Assembly: GCF_900089955.1 (NCBI RefSeq)
Contig: NZ_FLQX01000116.1
Span: 1-63,904, forward strand
Direction of reading: 5' to 3'
DNA length: 63,904 bases
Source of the DNA: Candidatus Accumulibacter aalborgensis
GTDB taxonomy: Bacteria; Pseudomonadota; Gammaproteobacteria; Burkholderiales; Rhodocyclaceae
Part shown: positions 1 through 9,956 of the stretch, piece by piece
Numbering within the stretch: position 1 is the stretch's first letter
How the letters are laid out: every line of letters begins with the position of its first letter
Notes under the pieces: generated by a model
Told to the model about the DNA's origin: nothing
Database searches by the model: none
The model's input: the letters and a program-made list of their open reading frames with translations, nothing else
Made by a program: the position numbers and the translations under genes

Positions 1-1
1 C

Positions 2-193
2 GCGGCGCTCACCGCCGTGCACAACTACCACATCCGTCGCGCCGACGGCACGACCGCCGCCCAGCGCTTCTTTGGCCGTGCCCACGAAACGCTGTTCGCG
101 CAGGTGCTCCAGCGCATGCCGCTGCCCCCACGACCGGCGCGCCGACGACCCCGACCGCCCAAGCAGCCCTATCTGATGCCGATGGCGGCCTAG
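2..193 (+). CDS. C-terminal end of a transposase-like protein (partial)
   Basis: The reading frame is open from the left edge to a TAG stop at 191-193 and encodes about 63 residues. It contains the stretch HNYHIRRADGTTAAQRFFGR followed by a proline/arginine-rich tail. This tail resembles the C-terminus of uncharacterised transposases of the DUF6399 type, in which a conserved RRxDGTTxAxRFFG motif precedes a basic end. The gene starts outside the window, so it cannot be told whether it is intact. The family assignment rests on recall of one motif and is moderate at best. Confidence 0.45.
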   Translation, partial: AALTAVHNYHIRRADGTTAAQRFFGRAHETLFAQVLQRMPLPPRPARRRPRPPKQPYLMPMAA

Positions 194-462
194 CGCGGGT
201 GGCCGGAACGATGATCAAGGCCCCTTTGGCCTCTTTTCATGGTTAATCCGCAACATGGGCAATCTTGCTGTCGTGATCAAGAAAAGCCGAAATTTATTCC
301 AAAGTCTGTGAAAGTCGCCTTTTGATAGTTCTTAAATAGGGCTGGTCTCGTTAGGCAAGCTTGATATTGGATTTTTGATGGCCTCTAGAAATTACGTGAA
401 ATCTGGCTTTATTGAACCACGTTCCGACACGCCCCGGAAAAGTTGACGATAGCGGTCGTCTG

Positions 463-1056
463 CTATTTGCGCTTCCCCAGTCCAGGTAGGCCACCCTGCC
501 ATATGCTGACATACGAGTATTTCACGCCCCCAAACATTGAGGAGCCTTTACTCGGGAGGCTGATCCATAACTTTGCGTGTTTGGGTCTGTTTTTTTTCTT
601 CGCGGCCTGTGCTGCTCGCTCAGCCTCCCGCTTCTTTAGCGACTCTTGGGAATGACGGCTATGGTCAAAGGCCCTCTGGGCCTTCTGGCGCTCCTCAGGG
701 GATAGATTCGTTTGCGCGAGGCGATTCAAGAGACGCTGCTCTCTTTTGGTGAGCGGCAACCCCAAGGCTTTGCCGTCTCGCCGCATTCCGGTGGACTGGA
801 TCGTGTGCGCTACGTTCACAAACTCTGCCCGGTTGCCGTCTTGATTGTCAGCCCATTGAGAGGGTTGGTGGGTGGGCTTCGGTTTGACCACATTCGTCAG
901 ATCGGCCTCCTGGGTAGCCTTTCGCTTGGCGTCGTACTCGACGAGCCTAGCCGAAGCTGTTTCGTATCGGCGCCCCAGTTCAACCGCCCTATCGTGAAAC
1001 ATTTTCTGGGGTTTCAAGAGCCCCTTGGCGATCATTTCTTCCCGCAACGTGAGCAT
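463..1056 (-). CDS. hypothetical protein, charged and helical
   Basis: This 197-residue protein is not recognised. It begins MLTLREEMIAKGLLKPQKMF and is rich in Lys, Arg, Glu and Gln, with a Lys/Arg/Ala-rich helical stretch around residues 120-160. No signal peptide or membrane segment is visible. The start is supported by a strong Shine-Dalgarno sequence, GGGAGGG, about 6 nt upstream of the ATG. An overlapping ORF on the other strand (712-1269) has no comparable support. The gene stands alone between a transposase remnant and a toxin-antitoxin pair, so it is probably accessory. The function is unknown. Confidence 0.45.
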   Translation of the reverse strand: MLTLREEMIAKGLLKPQKMFHDRAVELGRRYETASARLVEYDAKRKATQEADLTNVVKPKPTHQPSQWADNQDGNRAEFVNVAHTIQSTGMRRDGKALGLPLTKREQRLLNRLAQTNLSPEERQKAQRAFDHSRHSQESLKKREAERAAQAAKKKNRPKHAKLWISLPSKGSSMFGGVKYSYVSIWQGGLPGLGKRK

Positions 1057-1265
1057 CGTGGCCCTCCCGAATACAATGGTATCAGAGCCAGTTGTTCTCT
1101 GAACATTCGCTCTCGTTTGTGCGTGGACTGTAGGAGCGTGCCAACCTATTTCTGGGGCGAACGGCCGGTATCTGATGAGTTAGCTGACGTTCGCGCAGCT
1201 CGTTTTCTTGGGGCCGCTACGACCGGTCTTGGCCGAGAACAGCCGTCAAAACTGACAAGAGTGCG

Positions 1266-1670
1266 CTAAACCGAGCTTGCCTCGACAAACCAGGGTAGTC
1301 TGGATGCCTTCACATCGAAAGTCGCCGTCGTAGTGCACCCCATCCTCCGATTCCTGGCGCCGATCAAGCAATCCGAGAAGCCAGCGGAATGGTCTTTCCA
1401 GACGAAAATCGCCTGCTCAACGGCAGCCTCATCTTCCAACTCGAAATCCATGGTGTCCAGCAAGCCGGAAACAACCCACTGGATCTGGGGCTTGGAAAAG
1501 CCATACCGACTGCGCAACACCCATTCCATTTCCTGGAGAACGAGCTGGCTCACGAAAACGCGGCGGCTCGCCAGCACTTCTCGTTCAACAATCTTGTGCA
1601 CGATCTCGAACTGCTGGGCGTCGTCTCGAACGAGGAAGCGCACAAGAACGTTGGTGTCGATCCCAAGCAT
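1266..1670 (-). CDS. vapC: PIN-domain ribonuclease toxin, VapC-like
   Basis: This 134-residue protein is a PIN-domain protein of the VapC type, expected to cleave RNA with Mg2+ bound by a cluster of acidic residues. The N-terminus MLGIDTNVLVRFLVRDD carries the hallmark first Asp (D5) and TN. A conserved Glu lies in the QLVLQEMEWVL segment near residue 49, and further acidic residues lie in FSDCLIG and FDVKAS near residues 98-118. The length is typical. Its ATG shares one base with the stop of the upstream antitoxin (TGATG), so the two are translationally coupled. The pair lies just downstream of the BREX operon. Toxin targets cannot be told from sequence. Confidence 0.85.
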   Translation of the reverse strand: MLGIDTNVLVRFLVRDDAQQFEIVHKIVEREVLASRRVFVSQLVLQEMEWVLRSRYGFSKPQIQWVVSGLLDTMDFELEDEAAVEQAIFVWKDHSAGFSDCLIGARNRRMGCTTTATFDVKASRLPWFVEASSV

Positions 1671-1888
1671 CAGATCGATAACTGCTCGATGGGAACAGCC
1701 GCCCGACCTTCCTGGTACAACATCCCCGCCAGGTCGTTAAAGCGCTTGCTCTTCACCCTCATTACCACGGTGCCGTCCGGCATGAGCGTAAAGGTCATGC
1801 GATCTCCTGCTTTCATCCGAAGGCTGTCCCGGATCTCCTTGGGAATGGTCGTTTGCCCCTTGCTAGTCAAGGTGGCTTCTGTAGTCAT
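1670..1888 (-). CDS. vapB: AbrB/SpoVT-family antitoxin, VapB-like
   Basis: This 72-residue swapped-hairpin AbrB DNA-binding protein is the likely antitoxin and autorepressor of the VapC gene it overlaps. The core TEATLTSKGQTTIPKEIRD and the following KAGDRMTFTLMPDGTVVM are classic for the family. The C-terminal part (KRFNDLAGMLYQEG) should wrap the toxin. The ATG at 1888 was chosen over a longer frame to 1942 because AGGAGC sits about 5 nt upstream and because the AbrB fold begins right there. The AT-rich stretch just upstream is the likely promoter/operator, but no clear palindrome was seen. Confidence 0.85.
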   Translation of the reverse strand: MTTEATLTSKGQTTIPKEIRDSLRMKAGDRMTFTLMPDGTVVMRVKSKRFNDLAGMLYQEGRAAVPIEQLSI

Positions 1889-2008
1889 GGCCGGCTCCTC
1901 GTTAAATTCCTTACTCTTATAATTATCGTAAGGAATAAACAAAAAAGCAACTTGCCATTCCAGCGAGGTGAAGAGTCAGGGAGCCTGCGCTTCGTCACAA
2001 CCCGCCCC

Positions 2009-4738
2009 TCATCGCACCGCCACCCGAAACTGCCGCGCCAGCAATTCCCGGTTCAACTCGACCGTACCCGCGGTCTCGTCGAGCACCAGTATCGCGGCTT
2101 GATCAACGTTGAGCACGCGCTTGGCGGCATTGACAAAGCCGCTGATGCGCATTGCGGGCATGCCAAGGCGCTGCGCGAGCGCTGCTTTGGAAAGCTTCCC
2201 ACCACGAGCCGCCAATGCCTCGAGCAGGGAGCGCACGTCGGCATCGGCCGGTGCCACGCGTGCCGCCAGCGCCTTCTGTGCCGTGTAGGCGGGCGATGCC
2301 TGGAGAGCATCGATCCAGTGCACTTCGGGATCGACTGCCGCAACAGGTAGCGCCCCACCGAACAGATCGATCTGCGGTGTGGGTGCAGCCGGAGGTTTCG
2401 CTTTCAGCGGCTTCTTGGGGAGTGCCGGCGTTTCAGTACCTCCTGCCGGCAATGGCGCCTCCAGCGGCGCCCACCAGTCCGGCTGTGATGCCGCGGCCAC
2501 CTGCCAGCCCTTCAACACCATGTTGCGCGGCGTGAATACGCTCAGCGGCACGACCACCTCCTGCGCGGAGACGCCGCCGTGATAGCCGTTCTTCCTGGCG
2601 CCGTGGCGCACGCCTTCCGACCAGGTGCACACCACCACGTTACCGGACGCCGTTTTCACACGGCCGCCCTCGAAAACCAGCTCGCTTGCATCCGGCGTAC
2701 CCGACGGCAGTCGCCAGCGATCGCCCTCGCCCTGGCCGCGCTGCACGGTGCCGTCGTCGATCACATGCCCGTGGTCGGCGGTAACGATCACCACGCGTCG
2801 CGCTCTTCTCGCCTCGCTGAGCAAGGGCCCGAGTAGCCGCAGATCGTCGATCGTCCAGCGCACCTGGATCTGGTTCGATCCGCTGAGATGGTCGTCGACC
2901 GCGTTGTAGACCACGGCCACCACCTGCTGCTGGGTCGAGGCGATGGCATCGCGAACCGTTGACGACAGGCCTTCGGCGTCAGCGAGATCACCCTTGTGGA
3001 ATACCACCGGCGCAGTCCCGGCGCGCGACGCGCCGACGAGTGCCGGATGAGCCGCGAACGCTGTCTTCTCCTGCGCCGCCGCGCCGACCACCAGGCGGCC
3101 TGACAACAGGCTGGTACGGCTCACTTCGGTGATCGTCGGCAGCGCCGCGATCGCGATCGCGACCGCAAGCGTCGGCGTTGGCCCCACGAGCTGCTCGTCC
3201 CAGCCCAGTGCCTCCAGGTCCTGGCAAAGCTCCCGGAAGATGCTGTAACTCAGGCCGTCCGCCACCAGCAATAACACTGGCGCTTGTTGCGCCAACGGGG
3301 CGAGCAGGCGCTCGATGATCGCCTCCACCGGTAAGCATGCTGCCTCCGCCCGCGGCTCACGATTCCAGACCTGCAATGCCTTGGCGAAGGTCTGATTGAA
3401 GGCCTCGGCTTTCTTGCGCGCCACGTCGCGCAGGGCGACAAAAGCCGAAGAAAGTCCCGGCAACTCGTCGCCACCGATCAACTTGAAGCGTGCCCAATCA
3501 ACGAAGGCGCCTTCGCGGGCATAGCACTGCGCGAGCTCATGGAACCCTGTTGCCTGACGTCCGTTGCGACCCTTGCTCTCGGGCCGCTCGGCGATCATCC
3601 ATCGGCACAGGCGAAGCGCCATTTTCACTCGCAGCATGCGCGTGCTTGCCGGGTCGGGATGAGCATGGCACGCCACAGAATCAGCCGCCTGTTCGACGGC
3701 CTGCAGTTGTGCCGGGGAGGGCTCGGCGATGAAGGTCTTGAGCGCATCCGCGAGTAGCCCAAGCCTCCGCTCCAGGCCAAGTGGAAGCACATCGCTCAGA
3801 TGGGCGTAGGCATCAATATGAAGTTCGCGCAGGAGCAACTCGGCGCGTTCGATCACCTCGTGGCGCAAGGCGAGCGTCAAGGCATTCAGACACTTCGCTG
3901 CGGCAGCGGCCCAAAGGCGGCCCTCGGCGATAGCGATGCACTGGTCACCCATGAAGCGTTCGAGACGTATCGCTGCGCCGGCAAGTTCGTGCACGCCTTC
4001 GCCCTGAGCCGACAGCGCCACGCCGCACACCAGTCCGAGCGGGACGGCCTCCTGCGCGTTGCCAGCCATCACGCAGCGCATGACGAGCGTGCCCACTGCC
4101 CCGGCCGAGTCGCCCAGCCAAGCGGCGATCTGCGGTTTTGCTTGATCAGGCAACTCATCGAAATCCCCGGCCGAATCAGTGTCCAGCGACCAGTTCAAGA
4201 GCGTCGCCGCGTCCGGCCTCGATGCATCCAGGCCCAGGCAACGGCTGAGGATGCAGCGCCATGCCGTATCCATGTCCAGAAAACCGTTGGGCACGGGCGA
4301 ATAAGCGCCCATGCTGGCCCGTTCAACAAGCAGTTGTGCCATCCACCGAAATCGGCCGAGTCGCGCATCGATCTCGCGCGCTTTGAACAGCTGCTGCACC
4401 ATACCCCAGGCGTCGGGCTGAAAGACCTGCGCACGTGCCAGCCGGGCCACCACATCGCCGCCCAGATCGCGTGCGGACAGCGGCGTGAGCAGGATAAGCC
4501 CTCGCCCGGACTGGTCGTCAGCCCCCTCTTCCAGCGCGGACAGCGCCTCTCTGGCCATCAAGGGGCTTGCGCACCAGCGCAGCCGGAACTGCCGGCCCGA
4601 CAGCTTGATAGCGTCCGGCCACGCCGCCTGAGTCCTGGTCTGGATAGCGATCACCTTTGCGTCGCTCGCACGCTCCAGCACCGCGAGCGCCTGTGCCTCG
4701 ATCTGCGGCAAAGACAATGGCCCGGCTGCACCGTTCAC
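2009..4738 (-). CDS. pglZ: PglZ, alkaline-phosphatase-fold protein of BREX type 2
   Basis: This 909-residue protein is the BREX core component PglZ. The central to C-terminal part carries the PglZ alkaline-phosphatase-like fold, with VLLLVADGLSYS (a metal-binding Asp-Gly turn) and VVIVTADHGHVIDD near residue 655. A winged-helix-like end follows (LSKAALAQRLGMPAMRI). In BREX systems PglZ is essential for phage defence and host methylation, although its chemistry is not settled. The start chosen is GTG at 4738, which overlaps the pglY stop as GTGA and has GGGGAG about 4 nt upstream. A longer frame to 4768 lacks such support. It is the last gene of the operon. Confidence 0.92.
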   Translation of the reverse strand: MNGAAGPLSLPQIEAQALAVLERASDAKVIAIQTRTQAAWPDAIKLSGRQFRLRWCASPLMAREALSALEEGADDQSGRGLILLTPLSARDLGGDVVARLARAQVFQPDAWGMVQQLFKAREIDARLGRFRWMAQLLVERASMGAYSPVPNGFLDMDTAWRCILSRCLGLDASRPDAATLLNWSLDTDSAGDFDELPDQAKPQIAAWLGDSAGAVGTLVMRCVMAGNAQEAVPLGLVCGVALSAQGEGVHELAGAAIRLERFMGDQCIAIAEGRLWAAAAAKCLNALTLALRHEVIERAELLLRELHIDAYAHLSDVLPLGLERRLGLLADALKTFIAEPSPAQLQAVEQAADSVACHAHPDPASTRMLRVKMALRLCRWMIAERPESKGRNGRQATGFHELAQCYAREGAFVDWARFKLIGGDELPGLSSAFVALRDVARKKAEAFNQTFAKALQVWNREPRAEAACLPVEAIIERLLAPLAQQAPVLLLVADGLSYSIFRELCQDLEALGWDEQLVGPTPTLAVAIAIAALPTITEVSRTSLLSGRLVVGAAAQEKTAFAAHPALVGASRAGTAPVVFHKGDLADAEGLSSTVRDAIASTQQQVVAVVYNAVDDHLSGSNQIQVRWTIDDLRLLGPLLSEARRARRVVIVTADHGHVIDDGTVQRGQGEGDRWRLPSGTPDASELVFEGGRVKTASGNVVVCTWSEGVRHGARKNGYHGGVSAQEVVVPLSVFTPRNMVLKGWQVAAASQPDWWAPLEAPLPAGGTETPALPKKPLKAKPPAAPTPQIDLFGGALPVAAVDPEVHWIDALQASPAYTAQKALAARVAPADADVRSLLEALAARGGKLSKAALAQRLGMPAMRISGFVNAAKRVLNVDQAAILVLDETAGTVELNRELLARQFRVAVR

Positions 4739-7700
4739 TTGCTGCTCCCCGGTTTTTCGAGCCGCCACGAGATCGACAGCCGCAGGTCCGTGTCGCTATC
4801 CAGCCTGGCGTGCAGATCGTCAAGCAGCGCCAGTGCTTGCGTGCTTTCAAGGTCAGCCGCGGCAGATTCCTGAACGATCACCGGTGGCCTGGGTGCCGGC
4901 CGGCCGGGTGGCACCGGCGTCGGAATTGTCGGCAGTAGCGGTGGTGACGGCGGGCCGGGAGGCGTCGGTGACGGCGCCGCGGTCAGCAAGCGCACGGCCT
5001 TGATGCGCTGTTCATCGAGCGCCGCCTTCAGCCCGATCGCATGCTCGTCGGCGGTAAGTGTCTCGCACACCTTGGCGACAATCACCTGCGCGGCGGTTTG
5101 CCGCTCGTCGGTCAGCGCCTTCATCGCCGCGAAGATATCCCAGGCGCCGGTGCGCACCGCCTCGTCGAGTTCGCGCGCCTTGGCCAGGGTCTGGCGCATG
5201 GCGACCTCGGAGGTCTCGATCGGCGCGCCGGCCAGGGTCGTGACCACGGCCGCAGTTTCGGCACTCAACAGCCCGGCAAGCAAGGCCTGCGCGGAACGCG
5301 CCGTCTGCTGGCGATGGTTGTTGCCAGCGGCCGGGAACAAGGCGGACTTCTCGTTCAGCGTCTTGACCAGGCTGCTGATCGCCTCCCGAGCCTCGCGCGC
5401 CCTGGCCTGCACTTCTTCAACCAGCCTGGCGACGTTGCCCGCGTTGCGCGAGGTCGGAATGGTCAGCCCGAACAACGCAGCGGCACGCTTGCAGGCGGCC
5501 TCCCAGTCGCCCGCTTCGGGCAGCATCTGCTCGCGCAGCTCCAGGTCGTCCGGCATCTGGTCGATGGTCGGCATGTAGGCGACGTTGCCGCGCACGAAGC
5601 TGCGATTGGTCTGCCCGGCGAAGGCGAGGATGATCAGGTTCTGCACCTCGGCCGGCAGCCCCATCGCCAGCGGTTGGTCGATCCACTTGCGCAGCTTGGC
5701 GACGGTGATCGCGGCGCCCGTTTTGGCCTGCTCGCGGAGGAAGTGCGAGCGCCAATGGTCAAGCAGCACAAAATGGCTCTCGCCGGTCTTGCCCAACTGC
5801 ACCGGGTCGGCGATCGAGCGGACCAGTTGCCGCAGCACGCGATCGCCGACCGGCGCACGTTCGTCGGCGCTGCCGATGGCGCGCTCCAGTTCCGGCCACA
5901 CCTTTTTCACCACCGCAGGCCTCACCTCGGCATCGAAGACCGGGTGTGCCGGGTATTGGTGCCTGAAGAGCTGGTCGAGCAGTGCCTCGAACGCTGATTT
6001 CAGGTTCGCCCCGACGGGCGGTAGCGGAGTCAGCGTCTGGTCCAGCGAGCGGAACTGGTCTTCGGGCGCCATCGGGTTCACCACGGCGTCGCGCGAGTCG
6101 CCGGCGATGCCGTAGGCCACCTCCAGGTACTGGCGAACCCGCTGCTGCAACTGATCACGCTGGTTGCGCAGCAGCGCCTGCGCCGGCCCGCGGTCGACCA
6201 GCGCCAGGTGGGCGGCGAGCTCGTTGAAGCGCTCGCCGGTCAGAATGTAGTCCAGCACCACCAGGCGGCCCAGGTCATGCTGCGCCTTGGCGCTGAAGAA
6301 CGACGGCATCCACACCAGCGTCCGCGTGTCGTCGCCGCGATAGCCCGCCAGTCGGGCAAGATCGTCGGCAGGGGAGAAGCGAGGGTCGTCGAACGGAAAG
6401 TCGATGACCACCGTCCAGGTGCCCGGGCGCCCGCGCAGTTTCTCGTCCGACAGCTCGCGGACGTTCTCGAAGAGCACCTCGACCTCGCGCTTGGTGCCGC
6501 GCCACAGCACCGAGTAGGTGGCGAACAGGTCGTTGCTGTCGGTGACGCCGAGCTGCTCGAAGAGCATCTCGCGCACGCGGCGGCGGCGGTTGCCGGGATT
6601 GTCGCTGGAGGCTGCCGGTCCGCGCACGATGGGCTCGATGTCGACGCCGGTGACCTGGATCGAGATCAGTGAGTTGGTGTCGTCGGTTACCTTGATTTCG
6701 CCGATGTCGGCCGCCCACTCCTTGCACTTGCGCAGCACGTCCTGGGTTTCCCGGCCGGGGATCGGTGAGCGGATCGTTCCGTGGTTCAGCGCGGCCAGGC
6801 GTTGCGCGGTCAGGGCCTTGAGCGAATCGACTTCGGGCACCAGGGCGCTCAGCAGCAGCGTCTTGATCAGCCGCGCATCGTTCCTCAGCGCTCTGGCCCT
6901 GGCCGGGTCGGCGTCGCCGATACGGATATTTTCCCAGGTCACGCCATGCTGGCGCTCCAGATGCGGCAGCAGCTTCTGCCTGTAGAGTCGCTTGGCGTTG
7001 TCGAAGTGAATGCGCATCGCTTCCGAGAACGGCTCGTCGCCATCGGCGATCACGTCGAACAGGTCGCCGACCGGAATGATCTGGCCCAGTTCGAGGTCAT
7101 CACGCCGATCGACCAGCAGTTGCAGCATCAGCTTCAAGGCCGTGCGTTCGCGCTGCAAGGCCGCCGAGACGGCAATCAGCGTCTGCACCAGCGCCGGGCT
7201 GAACGGATAGACCTTGCGGAACATCTCCTTGTCCGCGGTCTCGGTCAGCAGCGTATTCCAGACCTCGGGCCTTACCTTCTGGAATTCATCGAAGGCGTTG
7301 CCCAGCGTCTGCCGGGCCGCTTCGGACAACGGCCGGAGCACCCGTTTCTCGGCAATCGCCGGCAGGTTGCGGTCTTCGAGCGTGATGCGATGGAAGCGCG
7401 CCTCCCAGTGGCGCAACACGTCGCTGAACTGCAATTGCAGCGAGCCGGCGAGGTTCTCGCCGACCAGTTCGCGCAGATCGCGTTGCCGCGCGACGAAGCT
7501 GACCAGCGGAATCGGCCGATCGGCGTTGCCGGCTTCGACGAGCTTGACGAGCTTGGTGCCCTCGCTACTCACGAAGCTGACATCGGCTGCCCGGCTGGCC
7601 AACCACAAGATCAGTTCGTCGAGGAAGAGGATCACCGCGTCGTAGCCGAGCGCGTGAGCGTGGCGGCTCATGATGCTGAGGCCATCGTCGAGCGGCACGA

Positions 7701-8427
7701 AGGCCTCGCCGCGACTCTCGGCGACGTCGGCGATGGCCGTGAAGTAGCGGCTGATCAGGTCGCCGACCAGGCGGACGCGGTCGTCGCCGCTTGGCGGCTC
7801 GAGCATCGCGGCCTCGAAGCTCGCGGCATCCCAGCCGCCGCTCAGCTCGCCCCAGCCGCTATCACCGCTGTCGTAAGCATCGGACCCTGCGTTCAGATCA
7901 CGGAAGAAGGCCTCGCCGCCGAGGCGATCGCGCATGCGTACCGCGTCTTCGAACAGACGTTCCGACAGATAGAAACCTGGGATCGGCGCCTCCGGATACC
8001 GCTTGCGCACGAACTCGGCGTAGCCGCCGAGGATCGCCGACTCCATGCTGCGTGCGCCGATCATGTGATACGGAACGAGCAGGAACTTGCGGTCCTGCGT
8101 CCAACTGTTGTGCTGGGCGACGACGTCGGCCAGCTCGGGCATCGAGCGAGCCAACACGTTGTTGTCGAGCAGCAGGTTGAGCACGGCCATGAAGTGGCTC
8201 TTGCCGGAGCCGAAGCTGCCATGCAGATACGCAGCCTTGCTGGTGCCGCCCTGGACCGACTGCTTGATGAAGTTCAGCGCATCGTTGAAGCAGGCGTTGA
8301 GCTGCGGCGTCACGACGTAGTCGCGCAGCGTCGCTTCGGCATGCGCCACGCCGTCGGCCAGCTTGAGGACGAAGTCGCCCTGGTGCACCTGCTCCGGGAT
8401 CGCGATCAGTTCTCTGATCAGTGTCAT
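4735..8427 (-). CDS. pglY: PglY, large P-loop ATPase of BREX type 2
   Basis: This 1230-residue protein matches PglY, the type 2 counterpart of BrxC. A Walker A motif, GSFGSGKSH, lies at residues 70-78, and a Walker B motif, VILFLDEL, at about 265-272. The rest is long helical sequence, with a proline-rich linker (PSPTPPGPPSPPLLPTIP) near residue 1165 before a short C-terminal domain. An AGGGAAA Shine-Dalgarno lies about 7 nt from the ATG. Its stop overlaps the pglZ start by 4 nt (GTGA). The upstream neighbour is an embedded P-loop ATPase 24 nt away rather than pglX, which is unusual for this system. ATPase activity is known for the family; the exact role in phage exclusion is not. Confidence 0.92.
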   Translation of the reverse strand: MTLIRELIAIPEQVHQGDFVLKLADGVAHAEATLRDYVVTPQLNACFNDALNFIKQSVQGGTSKAAYLHGSFGSGKSHFMAVLNLLLDNNVLARSMPELADVVAQHNSWTQDRKFLLVPYHMIGARSMESAILGGYAEFVRKRYPEAPIPGFYLSERLFEDAVRMRDRLGGEAFFRDLNAGSDAYDSGDSGWGELSGGWDAASFEAAMLEPPSGDDRVRLVGDLISRYFTAIADVAESRGEAFVPLDDGLSIMSRHAHALGYDAVILFLDELILWLASRAADVSFVSSEGTKLVKLVEAGNADRPIPLVSFVARQRDLRELVGENLAGSLQLQFSDVLRHWEARFHRITLEDRNLPAIAEKRVLRPLSEAARQTLGNAFDEFQKVRPEVWNTLLTETADKEMFRKVYPFSPALVQTLIAVSAALQRERTALKLMLQLLVDRRDDLELGQIIPVGDLFDVIADGDEPFSEAMRIHFDNAKRLYRQKLLPHLERQHGVTWENIRIGDADPARARALRNDARLIKTLLLSALVPEVDSLKALTAQRLAALNHGTIRSPIPGRETQDVLRKCKEWAADIGEIKVTDDTNSLISIQVTGVDIEPIVRGPAASSDNPGNRRRRVREMLFEQLGVTDSNDLFATYSVLWRGTKREVEVLFENVRELSDEKLRGRPGTWTVVIDFPFDDPRFSPADDLARLAGYRGDDTRTLVWMPSFFSAKAQHDLGRLVVLDYILTGERFNELAAHLALVDRGPAQALLRNQRDQLQQRVRQYLEVAYGIAGDSRDAVVNPMAPEDQFRSLDQTLTPLPPVGANLKSAFEALLDQLFRHQYPAHPVFDAEVRPAVVKKVWPELERAIGSADERAPVGDRVLRQLVRSIADPVQLGKTGESHFVLLDHWRSHFLREQAKTGAAITVAKLRKWIDQPLAMGLPAEVQNLIILAFAGQTNRSFVRGNVAYMPTIDQMPDDLELREQMLPEAGDWEAACKRAAALFGLTIPTSRNAGNVARLVEEVQARAREAREAISSLVKTLNEKSALFPAAGNNHRQQTARSAQALLAGLLSAETAAVVTTLAGAPIETSEVAMRQTLAKARELDEAVRTGAWDIFAAMKALTDERQTAAQVIVAKVCETLTADEHAIGLKAALDEQRIKAVRLLTAAPSPTPPGPPSPPLLPTIPTPVPPGRPAPRPPVIVQESAAADLESTQALALLDDLHARLDSDTDLRLSISWRLEKPGSSK

Positions 8428-8451
8428 TTTTATTTCCCTGTCAAACCATAC

Positions 8452-9954
8452 TCATCGCAACGGCTTGACCCCGCCACGCCGGCCGAGACCAAATGCAATG
8501 CGGTACACGTCGGGCATCTGGATGCGGCCGTCAGACAGCCGTTGGATCAGTCCAAGCTCGGCCAGATCGAGCAACACGCCGTCAAGACCATCGACAAGGT
8601 GTTGGGGCGGCAGCTTGACGGACTTGCCAAGGTCGTTTAGCTCGTCTCCCAGCTTTTCCAGAACGCCATGCCGTTTCCATATCGCGCTGATGTCCGCCGG
8701 AAAGCATGGCACCGTCAGTTCGCCTCGCAGCGGCGACATGACGTTCTCCACCCAGGGATAGTCTTCGAGCACCAGTTCATCAACGCGCACTTGCGAAGCG
8801 GTTTGAACGCCTGCCTGAATCGACTTGAAGTGCAGCGGCAACTCGTGGTCCTCGAAGTCGCTCAGGCTCAACTCCGCAGCTTTGCGCAGGGCCTCGCAAA
8901 AGCTCCTCGGGCTGACTTGGTCGCGGCCGTCCTGCAAGTGGTTAACGGCCCATTTATACGGCTTGCCGCGCTTGAGCCCGGTGGGTGAAGACGACATCGC
9001 CTTACCAGCCAAGGACTCGAAGAGCTTCTCCTGCAAGTCCTCGTTGCCGCAAAGCTCCTTCGGAATGAGCCACAGGCTGTCCGCCTTCTGCCATTCCAGC
9101 GACAAGGTTGTGGCGGTCAGGTCACGAAACAACGCCCCTCCTTGCGTTGCGTTGCCGACACACTGATAGAACAGGGCGTAGAGGTCCACCTTGCGCCAAT
9201 TGAGATTGGCTCGGCGGGCGAGCAGCTTCGACGCATCGGGGAAACCGACGATAGCTCGATCCTCCAGCATGTCCGGCCGGACAAAGACCTTCAGGCGCAC
9301 CGCGCGCGTGGAGCGCATGTCCTGAGCCACCTGCAGCAGTCCACGTGCCAGGGGGCGGATATCGGCCCAGGTCTCGGCGAGCCGATCCAGCGCATCGAAA
9401 AGGACGAGTGAGGTCTTGCCGTCGCGATGCAGTGCGTTGTCGGCACCCAGCAGCATGCTGTCAAACGACTCCGGGCTGTCATGGACCCAGGCGGTGCGTG
9501 CAGCCCAGACGTTCACGCCGTCCGGTGCCGTTTGGGGAAATGGTGGGGGAAATTGAAGCTGGTGAGCGATCACCGCGCGCCAGATCGTCCGCGCGTTCTT
9601 GATCTGCGGGAACAAGCTGGCGAGCACGTCCTTGCTGGGTGCGTCTAGCGAGCCGGCCGCATCACCAAAACCCTGTCGGATAATCGTGCTTGGGGCGATG
9701 TGGGCATCCGGGAACGCACTCACCACGAACTTGCGGTGCTCGGTTGACGACAGTGCCGCCCACCAGAAACTCTTGCCGGCACCTCGTATTCCTTCGACCA
9801 CCGAGTTCTCGGGGTCGAGTGCCTTGGCATGACTGGGTGGCACATACGTCAGCGCCGGGGGTTGTTGGGTAATTGCCCCCGCATGGGCAACCTGAGGCAA
9901 GCCCTCAGCGATGGCTTGCCTCAGGCTTTTCTTGTCTTGCGGTGTCATGCTCAC
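8452..9954 (-). CDS. P-loop ATPase of an embedded defence-like module
   Basis: This protein of about 500 residues has an N-terminal Walker A, GIRGAGKS (residues 55-62), and a Walker B-like LVLFDALD (183-190). The rest has no motif recognised here. It does not resemble BrxD, whose P-loop region differs. The start is GTG at 9954 (GGGGA about 6 nt upstream) or ATG at 9948. The upstream KGGVGR ATPase stops 2 nt before this start, and pglY begins 24 nt after its end, so all three are probably co-translated. It is likely the partner of the KGGVGR ATPase and HEPN-like protein. A sensor or effector role is inference only. Confidence 0.75.
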   Translation of the reverse strand: MSMTPQDKKSLRQAIAEGLPQVAHAGAITQQPPALTYVPPSHAKALDPENSVVEGIRGAGKSFWWAALSSTEHRKFVVSAFPDAHIAPSTIIRQGFGDAAGSLDAPSKDVLASLFPQIKNARTIWRAVIAHQLQFPPPFPQTAPDGVNVWAARTAWVHDSPESFDSMLLGADNALHRDGKTSLVLFDALDRLAETWADIRPLARGLLQVAQDMRSTRAVRLKVFVRPDMLEDRAIVGFPDASKLLARRANLNWRKVDLYALFYQCVGNATQGGALFRDLTATTLSLEWQKADSLWLIPKELCGNEDLQEKLFESLAGKAMSSSPTGLKRGKPYKWAVNHLQDGRDQVSPRSFCEALRKAAELSLSDFEDHELPLHFKSIQAGVQTASQVRVDELVLEDYPWVENVMSPLRGELTVPCFPADISAIWKRHGVLEKLGDELNDLGKSVKLPPQHLVDGLDGVLLDLAELGLIQRLSDGRIQMPDVYRIAFGLGRRGGVKPLR

Positions 9955-9956
9955 GC

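Noticed and set aside
712-1269. 185-residue frame on the plus strand
   Set aside because: It overlaps the unknown minus-strand gene at 463-1056, which has a strong ribosome-binding site, whereas this frame has none.
6781-8640. 619-residue frame on the plus strand
   Set aside because: It is the antisense shadow of pglY in GC-rich DNA; the opposite frame has clear ATPase motifs and operon spacing.
8452-9954. The P-loop ATPase as BrxD
   Set aside because: Its P-loop surroundings (GIRGAGKSFWW) and length do not fit BrxD, and it lies between pglX and pglY rather than after pglZ.
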